A DNA stretch of 64,000 nucleotides from Tabrizicola sp. GTDB taxonomy: Bacteria > Pseudomonadota > Alphaproteobacteria > Rhodobacterales > Rhodobacteraceae. Positions 24,086 through 32,697 of this stretch are shown here, in pieces. The position numbers were made by a program, and so were the translations under genes. The DNA is taken from NCBI RefSeq assembly GCF_022842145.1, contig NZ_JALHQD010000006.1:186001-250000 (forward strand). The letters are read 5' to 3'. Numbering within the stretch: the first letter of the stretch is position 1; each line of letters opens with the position of its first letter. Under the pieces are notes generated by a model. It worked only from the letters and a program-made list of their open reading frames with translations, made no database searches and had not been told where the DNA came from.

Positions 24086-24880
24086 GTGACCAAGCACAAG
24101 CGGCACCGTCCCGTCATCGGGATCATCGGCAACAGCTACGTGATAAACGACCGCTACCCGACGCATTCCGCCGGAACGATGAACACGGCTGCCGTCGCCG
24201 AAGTTGCAGGCGCCATCCCGTTGATCATCCCCTCGGACCCGCGCTACGTCGGGGTCGAGGAACTCCTTGATCTTTGCGACGGCTTCCTCTTGACCGGCGG
24301 CCGCCCCAACGTCCACCCCAGCGAATACGGCGAGGAGGAAACCCCCGCCCACGGCGCCTTCGACCGCGGCCGCGATGCGATCACGCTGCCCCTGATCCGG
24401 GCCTGCGTCGAACGGGGCCAGCCCTTCCTTGGCATCTGCCGCGGCTTTCAGGAGGTGAACGTGGCGCTTGGCGGCACGCTTTACCCCGAAATCCGCGACC
24501 TGCCGGGCCGGCTGAACCACCGGATGCCGCCCGACGGCTCGCTGGAGGAATGCTTCGCGCTGCGCCACACCGTCAGCTTCACCGAGGGCGGGGTTTTCCA
24601 CCAGCTGATGGGCGCGCGCGAGGTGATGACCAATACGCTGCATGGCCAAGGCATCGCCCGGGCCGGGTGCCGTATCGTGATCGACGGCCATGCGCCCGAT
24701 GGCACACCCGAAGCGATCTACGTCAAGGATGCGCCCGGCTTCACGCTCTCGGTCCAGTGGCACCCGGAATGGAACGCGGGCAACGACCCCGTTTCGCGCC
24801 CGCTCTTCCAGGCCTTTGGCCAGGCCGTCGCCGCCTGGGCCGAGGGTGAGCGCCCCGCGGCAATGGCGCGCTCGGCCTGA
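24086..24880 (+). CDS. Gamma-glutamyl-gamma-aminobutyrate hydrolase family (PuuD-like, peptidase C26)
   Basis: 264-residue class I glutamine-amidotransferase-like hydrolase. The nucleophile is Cys118 in FLGICRGFQEVNVALGG, and the catalytic His226/Glu228 are in QWHPEW. PuuD in E. coli cleaves gamma-glutamyl-GABA in putrescine breakdown; other members act on related gamma-glutamyl compounds. The start is taken as GTG 24086, with AGAGG upstream; ATG 24047 is an in-frame alternative adding 13 residues. No other polyamine genes are nearby, so the substrate is unproven. Confidence 0.85.
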   Translation: MTKHKRHRPVIGIIGNSYVINDRYPTHSAGTMNTAAVAEVAGAIPLIIPSDPRYVGVEELLDLCDGFLLTGGRPNVHPSEYGEEETPAHGAFDRGRDAITLPLIRACVERGQPFLGICRGFQEVNVALGGTLYPEIRDLPGRLNHRMPPDGSLEECFALRHTVSFTEGGVFHQLMGAREVMTNTLHGQGIARAGCRIVIDGHAPDGTPEAIYVKDAPGFTLSVQWHPEWNAGNDPVSRPLFQAFGQAVAAWAEGERPAAMARSA

Positions 24881-24881
24881 C

Positions 24882-24895
24882 TTGAGGCAGATCAG
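24882..24895 (+). promoter_or_regulatory. FNR/FnrL-like box upstream of hemG
   Basis: TTGAG-GCAG-ATCAG has the TTGAT-N4-ATCAA layout with two mismatches and ends 57 nt before the hemG start. A better match stands at nearly the same distance before hemA (44942-44955). Regulation by oxygen through FnrL is inferred. Confidence 0.4.
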
Positions 24896-24952
24896 GGCGG
24901 GCGCGGCCCCGGTCTGCTAGCGCATGGGTACCTGACGAAAAGGAGGTGCCCC

Positions 24953-25519
24953 ATGAAGCTGCTTGTCGCCTATGCCACGACCGACGGCCAGACCCGCAAG
25001 ATCGCGCGCTTTGCGGCCGACCGCCTTGCGGGACTTGGCCATGCGGTCGAACTTCTGAACCTGGAAGATGCCGAGGGCCTCGACCTCTCCCGCTTCGACG
25101 GAGCGATCCTCGCCGGTTCGTTGCACGCCGGGGGCTACCAGAAGACGCTGGTCCGCTTTGCGACCGAGGCTGCTGCCGACCTTGCGCAGATGCCCACGTT
25201 GTTCCTTGCCGTCTCGTTGTCTGCTGCGGGGGACGACCTCGATGATTGGTCGGGCCTCCGGACTTGCCTTGCCGATTTCAAGGCCGCCACCGGCTGGACC
25301 CCCGCCCGCGTCGAGCATGTGGCGGGGGCGTTCCGCTTTTCCGAATACGACTTCTTCCGCGCCTGGGCGATGCGCCGGATCGCGGACCAGAAGGGCGAGA
25401 CGGTCGAACCCGGCAAGGACAAGGAATACACCGACTGGGCGGCGCTGGTTCTGGCACTGGACGATTGGCTGGTCGGCCTGACCCCCAGGGTCAAAGCGGG
25501 CGCAGTTTCAGCCGGATAA
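24953..25519 (+). CDS. hemG: HemG-type menaquinone-dependent protoporphyrinogen oxidase (flavodoxin fold)
   Basis: 188-residue FMN-binding protein. The flavodoxin phosphate loop YATTDGQTRKIA lies at residues 6-17, and the C-terminal GETVEPGKDKEYTDW block matches the conserved GGET...YTDW end of E. coli HemG. This points to oxidation of protoporphyrinogen IX, the penultimate step of heme and an early step of chlorophyll synthesis, rather than a plain flavodoxin. AAAGGAGG precedes the ATG. Its 3' end overlaps the convergent CorC-like gene by 29 nt. Alphaproteobacteria more often use HemJ; whether HemJ is also present is outside the window. Confidence 0.8.
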   Translation: MKLLVAYATTDGQTRKIARFAADRLAGLGHAVELLNLEDAEGLDLSRFDGAILAGSLHAGGYQKTLVRFATEAAADLAQMPTLFLAVSLSAAGDDLDDWSGLRTCLADFKAATGWTPARVEHVAGAFRFSEYDFFRAWAMRRIADQKGETVEPGKDKEYTDWAALVLALDDWLVGLTPRVKAGAVSAG

Positions 25520-26792
25520 TCCGGTTCTCGCGCTTTTCCATCACCTCGAAGCGGAAACCGTGGAAGCTGAAGACCTGACCCGCGTTCGGGATCATCTGGG
25601 CCTCGTGGATGACAAGGCCCGCCAACGTGTTGGCCTCGTCATCCGGCAGCCGCCAGTCAGTGGCCCGGTTCAGGTCGCGGATCGTCATCGCCCCGTCGAT
25701 CAGCCAGGCGCCGTCATCGGTCGGGGTCAGGCCGTCCTTCTTCACCACGTCGAATTCGTCGGTGATGTCGCCGACGATCTCTTCCAGGATGTCTTCCAGG
25801 GTGATCAGGCCCTGCAGCGTGCCGTACTCGTCGACTACCAGCGCGAAATGGGTGCGTCGGGCCAGGAACTGGCGCATCTGCTCGTCCAGGGCGGTCGTTT
25901 CGGGGATGAAATAGGGCCTCATCGCCACCTTTTCGATCTGCAGCGCGCCGATACCGGCGACCGAGCCGTCCTCGCCGCGGACCAGCCGGTCGACCTCCCG
26001 CAAAAGGTCCTTGGCATGGACCACGCCCAGAATGTTGTCGTCGCTGTCCCGAAAGATCGGCAGCCGGGTGTGGGCCGAGGCAAGGACGCGGGTGATGATC
26101 TCACCGGGCGGCAGATCGGCGTCGATCATCTCGATCTGGCGGCGGTGGCGCATGATCTCGTCGACGGTGCGGTGCGACAGGTCCAGTGCCCCCAGCAGGC
26201 GGTCGCGGTCTGCTCTGTGCACCGCGCCTTCGGAATGACCCAGCGCGATCGCTCCGGCGATTTCTTCGCGCAAGGCCAGCATCTCGCCGCCGGGGCTTGG
26301 TTTCAACCCGATCAGGCGCAACATGCCGCGGACCAGCAGGCGGACGATCGTCACGATGGGCGAGAAGATCAGGATCAGCACCCGGATGATCGGGGCGACA
26401 CGGGTCGCCACCGACTCGGGAAAGGTGATCGCGACGGTCTTCGGCATCACCTCGCCGAAGATCAGGACCAGCGCGGTCATCCCCAGGGTCGCCAGCGCCA
26501 CCCCACTGTCGCCGAAGATCCGGGTCAGAAGTGCTGTCGCCAGCGAGGCCGACAGGATGTTGACGATGTTGTTGCCCAGAAGCAGCGCACCGATCATCCG
26601 CTCGCGGTCCTCGGTCACCCGCATCGCCGCCTTTGCCCCGCGTGAGCCGCGGTCGGCCTGCGCCTTCAGCTTGCCGCGTGATGCGGCCGTCAGTGCGGTT
26701 TCCGACCCGGAGAAGAAGGCGGACATCACCAAGAGGACCAGGATGGCGGCCACTGTCAGCCAGAAGGCGGTATCAAGCGTTTGGGGGGTCAT
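25491..26792 (-). CDS. HlyC/CorC-family protein (CNNM domain, CBS pair, transporter-associated domain)
   Basis: 433 residues. An N-terminal CNNM/DUF21 membrane domain covers about residues 1-190, with GSETALTAASRGKLKA after the first helix. A CBS pair spans about 210-330 and a C-terminal CorC_HlyC domain (DGAWLIDGAMTIRDLN) about 345-430. Members are linked to magnesium or cobalt efflux and resistance; direct transport is inferred from the family. It starts 15 nt after the xerD stop and is probably the last gene of a four-gene unit (44-aa peptide, 520-aa protein, xerD, this gene). Confidence 0.9.
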   Translation of the reverse strand: MTPQTLDTAFWLTVAAILVLLVMSAFFSGSETALTAASRGKLKAQADRGSRGAKAAMRVTEDRERMIGALLLGNNIVNILSASLATALLTRIFGDSGVALATLGMTALVLIFGEVMPKTVAITFPESVATRVAPIIRVLILIFSPIVTIVRLLVRGMLRLIGLKPSPGGEMLALREEIAGAIALGHSEGAVHRADRDRLLGALDLSHRTVDEIMRHRRQIEMIDADLPPGEIITRVLASAHTRLPIFRDSDDNILGVVHAKDLLREVDRLVRGEDGSVAGIGALQIEKVAMRPYFIPETTALDEQMRQFLARRTHFALVVDEYGTLQGLITLEDILEEIVGDITDEFDVVKKDGLTPTDDGAWLIDGAMTIRDLNRATDWRLPDDEANTLAGLVIHEAQMIPNAGQVFSFHGFRFEVMEKRENRIIRLKLRPL

Positions 26793-26807
26793 CGGGTCTT
26801 TCCGGGC

Positions 26808-27746
26808 TCAGCCCTTGCGGGCCAGGGGATGCTTGGTCAGGACCAGGTCCTTCAGATGATCGTCCAGCACATGGGTGTAGATTTCGGTCGTGGCAACGTC
26901 GGAATGGCCGAGCAGCGTCTGGATCACCCGCAGGTCTGCGCCGTGGGCCAGAAGATGGGTTGCAAAGGCATGGCGCAGCACATGCGGCGTCACCCGGGCG
27001 GGAGAGATGCCCGCCAGCACCGCGACGTCCTTGACCAGGCTGTGGAAATACTGCCGTGTCAGGTGCCCCTCGCGGCCGTCGCCGGGAAAGAGATACCGTG
27101 ACGGCGGGCGACCCGCCTTGCGCCCCGCCTCGTCCTCGGCGTCCCGGTGGGCCAGCCATTCGGCCAAGGCCGCGCGGGACGGGCCGGACAGCGGCACCAT
27201 GCGTTCCTTGTCGCCCTTGCCGCGCACCAGGATCATCCGGGGATCGCCCCGGACGGCCGCGACGGGCAGCCCAACCAACTCGCTGACCCGCAGGCCGGTG
27301 GCGTAAAGAAGTTCGAACAGCGCCGTATCCCGCAGTCGGTCCGCCGGGTTGCGGGCGCGGGTGCGCGCCGCGTCCATCAGCCGGGTGACCTCGCTCTCGG
27401 TCACCGTCTTCGGCAGGCTTTGCGCCCGGCCCGGGCCCGTCAACCGCAGGGCGGGATTGTCGCTGCGCCAGCCCTCCTCGAAGGCAAAGCGGTAAAGCTG
27501 GCGGATCGACGACAGCCGCCGCGCGCGGGTCGCCTTGGACAGGCCCTGCGAGTCGCAATGGACCAGGTAATCCTCCACCGCCTCGCGCCCCGCCTTGTCG
27601 AAAGCCAGGTCCCGGCGCGCCAGCCAGTCGGCAAAATCCGCCAGGTCGCGGCCATAGGCCAGTTGCGTGTTCCGCGCCGCCCCAAGTTCGGCGGCACAGG
27701 CGTCGAGGAAGGTCGAGATCCAGCGGCTCGCCTCGGCGTCGGGCAT
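26808..27746 (-). CDS. xerD: Site-specific tyrosine recombinase XerD
   Basis: 312-residue recombinase that with XerC resolves chromosome dimers at dif during division. An N-terminal SAM-like DNA-binding domain covers residues 1-100. The catalytic residues are all present: Arg153 in ATGLRVSE, Lys177 in RGKGDKER, His255 and Arg258 in HVLRH, His281 in LLGHSD, and Tyr290 in IYTHV. The sequence is typical of housekeeping XerD rather than a phage or island integrase. The start is 3 nt after the stop of the upstream secreted-protein gene, so the two are co-transcribed. Confidence 0.93.
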   Translation of the reverse strand: MPDAEASRWISTFLDACAAELGAARNTQLAYGRDLADFADWLARRDLAFDKAGREAVEDYLVHCDSQGLSKATRARRLSSIRQLYRFAFEEGWRSDNPALRLTGPGRAQSLPKTVTESEVTRLMDAARTRARNPADRLRDTALFELLYATGLRVSELVGLPVAAVRGDPRMILVRGKGDKERMVPLSGPSRAALAEWLAHRDAEDEAGRKAGRPPSRYLFPGDGREGHLTRQYFHSLVKDVAVLAGISPARVTPHVLRHAFATHLLAHGADLRVIQTLLGHSDVATTEIYTHVLDDHLKDLVLTKHPLARKG

Positions 27747-27749
27747 GGC

Positions 27750-29312
27750 CTAGCCCCGCCGTTCCAGGATCATCAGCTCCAGCGCCGCACGCCGGGCGAC
27801 ACCTTCCAGACCCGCCAGGCTCAAAAGCGACAACCCTTCGGTCACGCCGCGCAAGTCGCCCTGCACGCCCCGCGCGATGTTGTCGATGGCAACGATGATC
27901 GCCTCGCCCTTGCGGTTGCCCTCCAGCAGCGCCTGCGCCTCGACCGACGGGGTCGGCGCCCGGAAAGCAGCCGAGATCGCCCGCCCCAGGCTGTCGGGTG
28001 GAACGACGTTCCGTGCGTCGCCCACGGCAAGGGCCACAAGAAACGCATCCTCGGGGTTGCCAGGCTTGTGCCGCTTGGCCGCCATCTCCGAGTAGGGCGA
28101 CAGCAGCCCGACCCGAAACGCGATGGCGGCAGCCTCGCCGGTCAAGGTGACGTCCTGCAACGCCTTGCCGAAAAGCGTGGCGAAGGGGACCTCCAGCTCG
28201 GCCTCCTGCATCTTGGCCCAGACCGCGGGCAGGGTCGCCGCGACCCGCGCCCCATCGCCTGCGGTGATCGCCGCATCGAAGGCCTGGAAGGTGGCGACCC
28301 GGTCCCACACGCCGCCCGAAGCGGCGGGCTCGCGTTCCGTGTAAAGTCCCAGAATCACGTTCGGCGGGATCGTCCCGGCCCGCGTCAATCGCTCGGCCGC
28401 CTCGATCTGCGACTTCCATCCCACGCGCGGGCTAAGTTCGGCGTAGGAAAAGGCGATCGGCAGTCCCTCGGTCGGCAATGGCTCGCCGATGGCGGCATAG
28501 ATCATCCAGTCCAGTGGCGTGACCGGACTTGGCGCAGGCGGGACCGGCTCACCCTCGAAAAGGTCGGGATCAAGGAAGCGCGACAAAAGCGTCTCCTGGT
28601 CCGCCGAGATCTGGTTCAGCGCGCGCGAGGTGCGGATCGTCAGCGCCGCCGTGTCCCAGTCGCCGGACCGGGCCAGACAGAAGATCCGCGCCGGCACCGT
28701 TGGCGCAAGGTGGGGGGCGTTGGCCATCGACTGACAGGCGCGATCCTCGGCCCCGGTCAGAAGGGCCACATCGAAGGCGCGGCGGAACAGATCGGGCGTG
28801 GTCGCCCCCGCGGCCTCGATCAGCGCCGCCGCCTGCTCCAGCGCACCAAGCGCCAGAAGCTTGTCGATCCGCGTCTGCAACAACTCGCCCCGCCCGCCCG
28901 CATCGACCGGAGCCGCCACCTCGGCCAGAAGGATCGTCAGGAACAACTGGCGCAGCGCCGGCAGGTCGTCGTCGGGGTGGGTGACCAGCCGCTCGGCAAT
29001 TTCGCGCGTCAGCCCGTTGCCCCAAAGATCCTTCGGCAGACCAGACACCGCGGACGCGATCAGTCCGACCCCATCGGGTGAGGGGCCGTCCAGCGAGGAT
29101 GTCGTCACCGCGGCGGGAAGCGCACCCCCGGCTTCGGTGACGGGTGGCTCGTCGATGGCCACCCCAGTGCCCGCCGCTGCTGCCGCCGTGGCCGGGGTGG
29201 CAACGGACTGCGACAGCCAGTCGATGGCGGACAAGGGCCCGCCTGCATCCTGGCCTGCCGCCGGATCACCAAGGATCAAAAGGGAAATAAGACCCGCCGC
29301 ACTAGTCCGCAT
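27750..29312 (-). CDS. Large secreted protein, unknown function
   Basis: 520 residues with an N-terminal signal sequence (about residues 1-22), an Ala/Gly/Thr-rich linker, then a mostly helical body with repeated Ala/Leu-rich segments that could form an alpha-solenoid. No catalytic motif was recognised. Its ATG (29312) lies inside the end of the 44-codon upstream gene, an 11-nt overlap, so translation of the pair is probably coupled. xerD follows after 3 nt. The steady synteny with xerD and the divergent aroKB suggests an envelope or housekeeping role; that is inference. Confidence 0.8.
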   Translation of the reverse strand: MRTSAAGLISLLILGDPAAGQDAGGPLSAIDWLSQSVATPATAAAAAGTGVAIDEPPVTEAGGALPAAVTTSSLDGPSPDGVGLIASAVSGLPKDLWGNGLTREIAERLVTHPDDDLPALRQLFLTILLAEVAAPVDAGGRGELLQTRIDKLLALGALEQAAALIEAAGATTPDLFRRAFDVALLTGAEDRACQSMANAPHLAPTVPARIFCLARSGDWDTAALTIRTSRALNQISADQETLLSRFLDPDLFEGEPVPPAPSPVTPLDWMIYAAIGEPLPTEGLPIAFSYAELSPRVGWKSQIEAAERLTRAGTIPPNVILGLYTEREPAASGGVWDRVATFQAFDAAITAGDGARVAATLPAVWAKMQEAELEVPFATLFGKALQDVTLTGEAAAIAFRVGLLSPYSEMAAKRHKPGNPEDAFLVALAVGDARNVVPPDSLGRAISAAFRAPTPSVEAQALLEGNRKGEAIIVAIDNIARGVQGDLRGVTEGLSLLSLAGLEGVARRAALELMILERRG

Positions 29313-29436
29313 TCAACACCACAGGCTTCTTCACTTCGCCCTGACTGGGGGCGAGATCACCCAGATAGGCATAACCCGTCAAGCCGATGAAGCCCAAAAT
29401 CACCAGCACCACCAACGCCTTGATGATCCGACCCAT
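29302..29436 (-). CDS. 44-residue single-span membrane peptide
   Basis: A short gene from ATG 29436 to TAG 29302. The product begins MGRIIKALVVLVILGFIGLTG, a strong single membrane helix, and ends in a soluble tail (LAPSQGEVKKPVVLNAD). GAGGAAGG lies upstream at a workable distance. It overlaps the start of the 520-residue secreted protein gene by 11 nt. The Arg/Lys near the N-terminus predict the tail to be periplasmic, where it could contact the secreted protein. Function unknown; coding potential is supported by the ribosome site, the helix and the overlap. Confidence 0.65.
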   Translation of the reverse strand: MGRIIKALVVLVILGFIGLTGYAYLGDLAPSQGEVKKPVVLNAD

Positions 29437-29629
29437 CGCCTTGCCCTTCCTCGTGCCGCCTGGACGGTTTGGCCCGTCCGGCTGTCATTCCCGCGCCTGT
29501 CCGCATAAACGCGGGCCGTCGCAGGTGCCATTGCAAATCTATATAGCATTCGGGAAGACTTCACGCCATTGAGGGGGAAAGTTTTCCGGTCGGCAAGTCC
29601 TTGCCCGCGGGATCATGCATGGTGTGGCG

Positions 29630-30169
29630 ATGGTCAGTCTGGTCAAGACGGTAGTCCTGGTAGGAATGATGGGCGCGGGCAAGACCGCGGTCGGCACGGC
29701 GCTGGCACGGCAGCTTGGCGTCGCGTTCAAGGATTCCGACGAAGAGATCGTCCGCGCCGCCAGCCGCTCCATCGCCGAGATCTTCGAACGCGACGGCGAG
29801 CCCTTCTTTCGCTCCCGCGAGACCGAGGTCATCAGCCGTCTTTTGCGCAGCACGCCTTGCGTCCTGTCGACCGGCGGCGGCGCGTTCCTGTCCGAAAGCA
29901 ACCGCCAGCTCATCCATGACGTCGGCGTCTCGGTCTGGCTCAAGGCCGACCTGGAGCTTCTGTGGCAGCGCGTCCGCCACAAGACGACCCGGCCCCTGTT
30001 GCGCACGTCAAACCCGCGCGAGACGCTGCGCACGCTTTACGAGGCCCGCCAGCCGCTTTATGCGATGGCCGACATCGTGGTCGAAAGTGCTGCCGAACGA
30101 TCCGTCGACGATATGGCGGCGCGGGTGGTCGAGGCGCTGAAAGCGCGGCCCGACGTGCTGGAGGTCTGA
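29630..30169 (+). CDS. aroK: Shikimate kinase
   Basis: 179 residues; phosphorylates shikimate to shikimate 3-phosphate in aromatic amino acid synthesis. The Walker A GMMGAGKT is near the N-terminus, the shikimate-binding Asp is in DSDEEI, the GGG loop is STGGGAFL, and the lid has RPLLRT. ATG 29630 is preferred for its fit to family N-termini; ATG 29615 is in frame and adds five residues, and neither has a strong ribosome site. It diverges from the 44-aa peptide gene across an AT-rich patch (around 29535-29545) and precedes aroB by 2 nt. Confidence 0.93.
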   Translation: MVSLVKTVVLVGMMGAGKTAVGTALARQLGVAFKDSDEEIVRAASRSIAEIFERDGEPFFRSRETEVISRLLRSTPCVLSTGGGAFLSESNRQLIHDVGVSVWLKADLELLWQRVRHKTTRPLLRTSNPRETLRTLYEARQPLYAMADIVVESAAERSVDDMAARVVEALKARPDVLEV

Positions 30170-30171
30170 TC

Positions 30172-31278
30172 TTGAACACAGTTGCGGTTGATCTGGGCGA
30201 ACGCTCCTATCAGGTGCGGATCGGCCAAGGCCTTCTGTCCCGCGCCGGGGCCGAAATCGCACCGCTCCTGCGCCGCAAACGCATCGCGATCGTCACCGAA
30301 ACGACCATCGCGGCCCTGCATCTTCCCGCACTGACCGAGGCACTGTCCGCCGAAGGGATTGCCTCGACGACACTCGCCTTGCCGCCGGGAGAGGGGACGA
30401 AGAACTGGGAGAACCTTGCCCGCTGCACCGAATGGCTGCTGGAGCAGAAGGTGGAACGCAAGGATGTGGTCCTGGCCCTTGGCGGTGGCGTGATCGGCGA
30501 CCTCGTGGGCTTTTCCGCCGCCATCCTGCGCCGGGGCGTCCGCTTCGTGCAGCTTCCGACCTCGCTTCTGGCGCAGGTGGACAGTTCCGTCGGCGGCAAG
30601 ACCGGGATCAACACCGCGCAGGGCAAGAACCTCGTCGGCGCCTTCCACCAGCCCAGCCTGGTGCTGGCCGACATCGACGTCCTCGATACGCTGACCGACC
30701 GCGACTTCCTGTCCGGCTATGGCGAGGTGGTGAAGTACGGGCTTCTCGGCGATGCCGCCTTCTTCGACTGGCTGGAAGCCGAAGGTCCCGCGCTGCGCGC
30801 CGGCGACAAGGCGGCCCGCCTGCGCGCCGTGACCCGGTCGGTCGAGATGAAAGCCGGGATCGTCAGCCGTGACGAGACCGAGGAGGGCGAGCGCGCGCTT
30901 CTGAACCTTGGCCACACCTTCTGCCATGCCCTTGAAAAGGCGACCGGATATTCCGACCGCCTGCTGCATGGCGAAGGCGTCGCCATCGGCTGTGCGCTGG
31001 CGTTCGAGCTGTCCTCGCGCCTTGACCTGTGCAGTCAGGAAGAACCAAGCCGTGTCCGCGCGCATCTGAAGACGATGGGAATGAAGACCGACATCCGCGA
31101 CATCCCCGGCGATCTTCCGGGCTCCGAGGCGCTGATCGCACTGATGGGGCAGGACAAGAAGGTCGTGGACGGCAAACTGCGCTTCATCCTCGCGCGCGGC
31201 ATCGGTCAGGCCTTCGTGGCCGATGACGTGCCGGGCGACAAGGTGCGCGCCGTGCTGGAAGACGCGCTCGGCGCCTAG
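30172..31278 (+). CDS. aroB: 3-dehydroquinate synthase
   Basis: 368-residue NAD- and metal-dependent enzyme converting DAHP to 3-dehydroquinate, second step of the shikimate pathway. Motifs include PPGEGTKNWEN, GGGVIGDLVGFSAA, PTSLLAQVDSSVGGKTGIN, and the metal ligands in GHTFCHALE and HGEGVAIG. The start is a TTG at 30172, 7 nt after GGAGG (30160-30164); no ATG or GTG near the conserved N-terminus fits. It directly follows aroK and converges with a lipoprotein gene, the two stop codons overlapping in the sequence CTAG. Confidence 0.94.
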   Translation: MNTVAVDLGERSYQVRIGQGLLSRAGAEIAPLLRRKRIAIVTETTIAALHLPALTEALSAEGIASTTLALPPGEGTKNWENLARCTEWLLEQKVERKDVVLALGGGVIGDLVGFSAAILRRGVRFVQLPTSLLAQVDSSVGGKTGINTAQGKNLVGAFHQPSLVLADIDVLDTLTDRDFLSGYGEVVKYGLLGDAAFFDWLEAEGPALRAGDKAARLRAVTRSVEMKAGIVSRDETEEGERALLNLGHTFCHALEKATGYSDRLLHGEGVAIGCALAFELSSRLDLCSQEEPSRVRAHLKTMGMKTDIRDIPGDLPGSEALIALMGQDKKVVDGKLRFILARGIGQAFVADDVPGDKVRAVLEDALGA

Positions 31279-31739
31279 AACAGCAGCTTGTAGACGTTGC
31301 CGTTGGTGTCCGAGGCTTGCCCCGTGCCGCTGGCGGTGCCCGACCCGATGACGAAGGTGCCCTGCACCCGGGTCCCGTCGGCGCAGACGGCGTAGATTTC
31401 GCCGTTGTTGACGCCCGCGACGGTCTCGATCTCGCGCCCGACTTCGCCGCCGGTCTTCTTGAAGGTCAGCGACATGCCCTTGGTGTTCGACACCGTGCGC
31501 GGGGTCAGCGACGACCAGGTGCCGGAGCAGCGCCCACCCTCTGGCAAGCGGAAGGCCAGCTCTCCGGACGTGCCGGTCGTGTTCTTCGCCGTCGCCTGGA
31601 TGACCAGCGTCGGATCGGCGTCGGCAATCGGACCTTGCAGCGGGTAAAGCTGCATGGGGCTGGTGCCCGTGGCGCAGGCGGCCAGCGGCAGGATCAGCCC
31701 CAGGGCCAGCAGGCGAGCAAGGCGGGTCTTTGCGGTCAT
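31275..31739 (-). CDS. Predicted lipoprotein, unknown function
   Basis: 154 residues starting at ATG 31739, which places a signal peptide ending in the lipobox LAAC (Cys22 region) at the N-terminus; a start at 31772 would only add a polar leader. The mature part is Gly/Thr/Ser-rich, probably beta-structured (GELAFRLPEGGRCSGTW, VQGTFVIGSG), with two further Cys. Not recognised. Its stop codon overlaps that of aroB. Acylation at the Cys would tether it to the inner or outer membrane. Confidence 0.8.
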   Translation of the reverse strand: MTAKTRLARLLALGLILPLAACATGTSPMQLYPLQGPIADADPTLVIQATAKNTTGTSGELAFRLPEGGRCSGTWSSLTPRTVSNTKGMSLTFKKTGGEVGREIETVAGVNNGEIYAVCADGTRVQGTFVIGSGTASGTGQASDTNGNVYKLLF

Positions 31740-31856
31740 CGACAAGCTGGTCTCCGAAAGGGCGTGAGGCACGCGCGTCTATGCGGTGAATTCGGTTCCG
31801 TGTCCAGTGCTCCGGCCCGCCACCATCCGCCGCACACCGCGTCGTGAAGGACTGGC

Positions 31857-32690
31857 TCAGCGGGTGAAGAACGGCGCGGCCCGCATCGTCGGCGGCACCG
31901 GAACGCCCAAGCGAGTCAGGATCGAGGGGGCCAATGCCAGTTGATCCAGAACCTGATCTTCGGGCGGCAAGCTGCTGTTACCAAAGTAATAAAACGCAAA
32001 GTCGCGCTGGTCCTCGCCCGTCCCGCCGTGGTGCCCCCGCGCATCCTGCCCGTGATCGGCGGTGACGATCACCTCGTACCCGTTCTGCCGCCAACGGTGG
32101 ATCCACGGCGCCAGGATCGCGTCCATGTGGAAACAGGCGTGGTCCATCTCCTCGCAGTCGTGGAAGAAGCGGTGGCCCATGCTGTCCAGCGTGCAGGTGT
32201 GCAGGATGCCGTAGTCGATCCCCTTCACCTCGCACAGCCGCGTCAGCATGCCGAAAAGGTCATAGTCCGACGGCGTCATCTGGTTGGCATGCCCGTAGCC
32301 ATGCATCGTGTGGAACCGCCCGTGAGTGATCGGGCCGCCCGGCTCGTCATACTCGATGTCGCGGACCACGTCGAACGGCGCGCGGTTGAAGAACTCGGAC
32401 CAATAGCTGTGCGTCACCGCGCCTGTGGTCTTGCCCGCCTGCGTCAACTCGCTGAACACATCGGGAAAGGTGACCCGCCGGATATCCGCGTTGTCCCAGA
32501 TGTGATGCTGCTGCGGCGGCACACCCGTGTGGATCGAGGCATAGCAGGAGGCCGAGGTCGAAGGCAGCACCGCCCGCATCCGCCGCACCTGGGCTTCGCC
32601 CTGTTCGACCCAGCCTTCCAAGTTGCCGAACAGCCGCCGCCAGTTGCGATACGGCACGCCGTCCAGGATGATCAGCAGAAGCTTCGTCAT
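31857..32690 (-). CDS. Alkaline-phosphatase-fold phosphodiesterase/pyrophosphatase-like protein
   Basis: 277 residues of the type I phosphodiesterase/nucleotide pyrophosphatase superfamily. The N-terminal metal Asp is in LLIILDGVP, a probable Thr/Ser nucleophile region is LPSTSASCY, and the metal loop is TADHGQDARGHHG. No signal peptide, so likely cytoplasmic. Start at ATG 32690; its GAGGAGG ribosome site lies at the edge of palindromic element A copy 2. It is the last gene of the hydrolase/ABC operon, suggesting that it acts on an imported phosphorylated compound or on a by-product. Substrate unknown. Confidence 0.8.
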   Translation of the reverse strand: MTKLLLIILDGVPYRNWRRLFGNLEGWVEQGEAQVRRMRAVLPSTSASCYASIHTGVPPQQHHIWDNADIRRVTFPDVFSELTQAGKTTGAVTHSYWSEFFNRAPFDVVRDIEYDEPGGPITHGRFHTMHGYGHANQMTPSDYDLFGMLTRLCEVKGIDYGILHTCTLDSMGHRFFHDCEEMDHACFHMDAILAPWIHRWRQNGYEVIVTADHGQDARGHHGGTGEDQRDFAFYYFGNSSLPPEDQVLDQLALAPSILTRLGVPVPPTMRAAPFFTR

Positions 32691-32697
32691 GGCGCAC

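Noticed and set aside
26808..27746. Tyrosine recombinase as a sign of a genomic island or integron
   Set aside because: Its sequence is that of housekeeping XerD, there are no flanking att repeats, and it lies in an operon with conserved genes.
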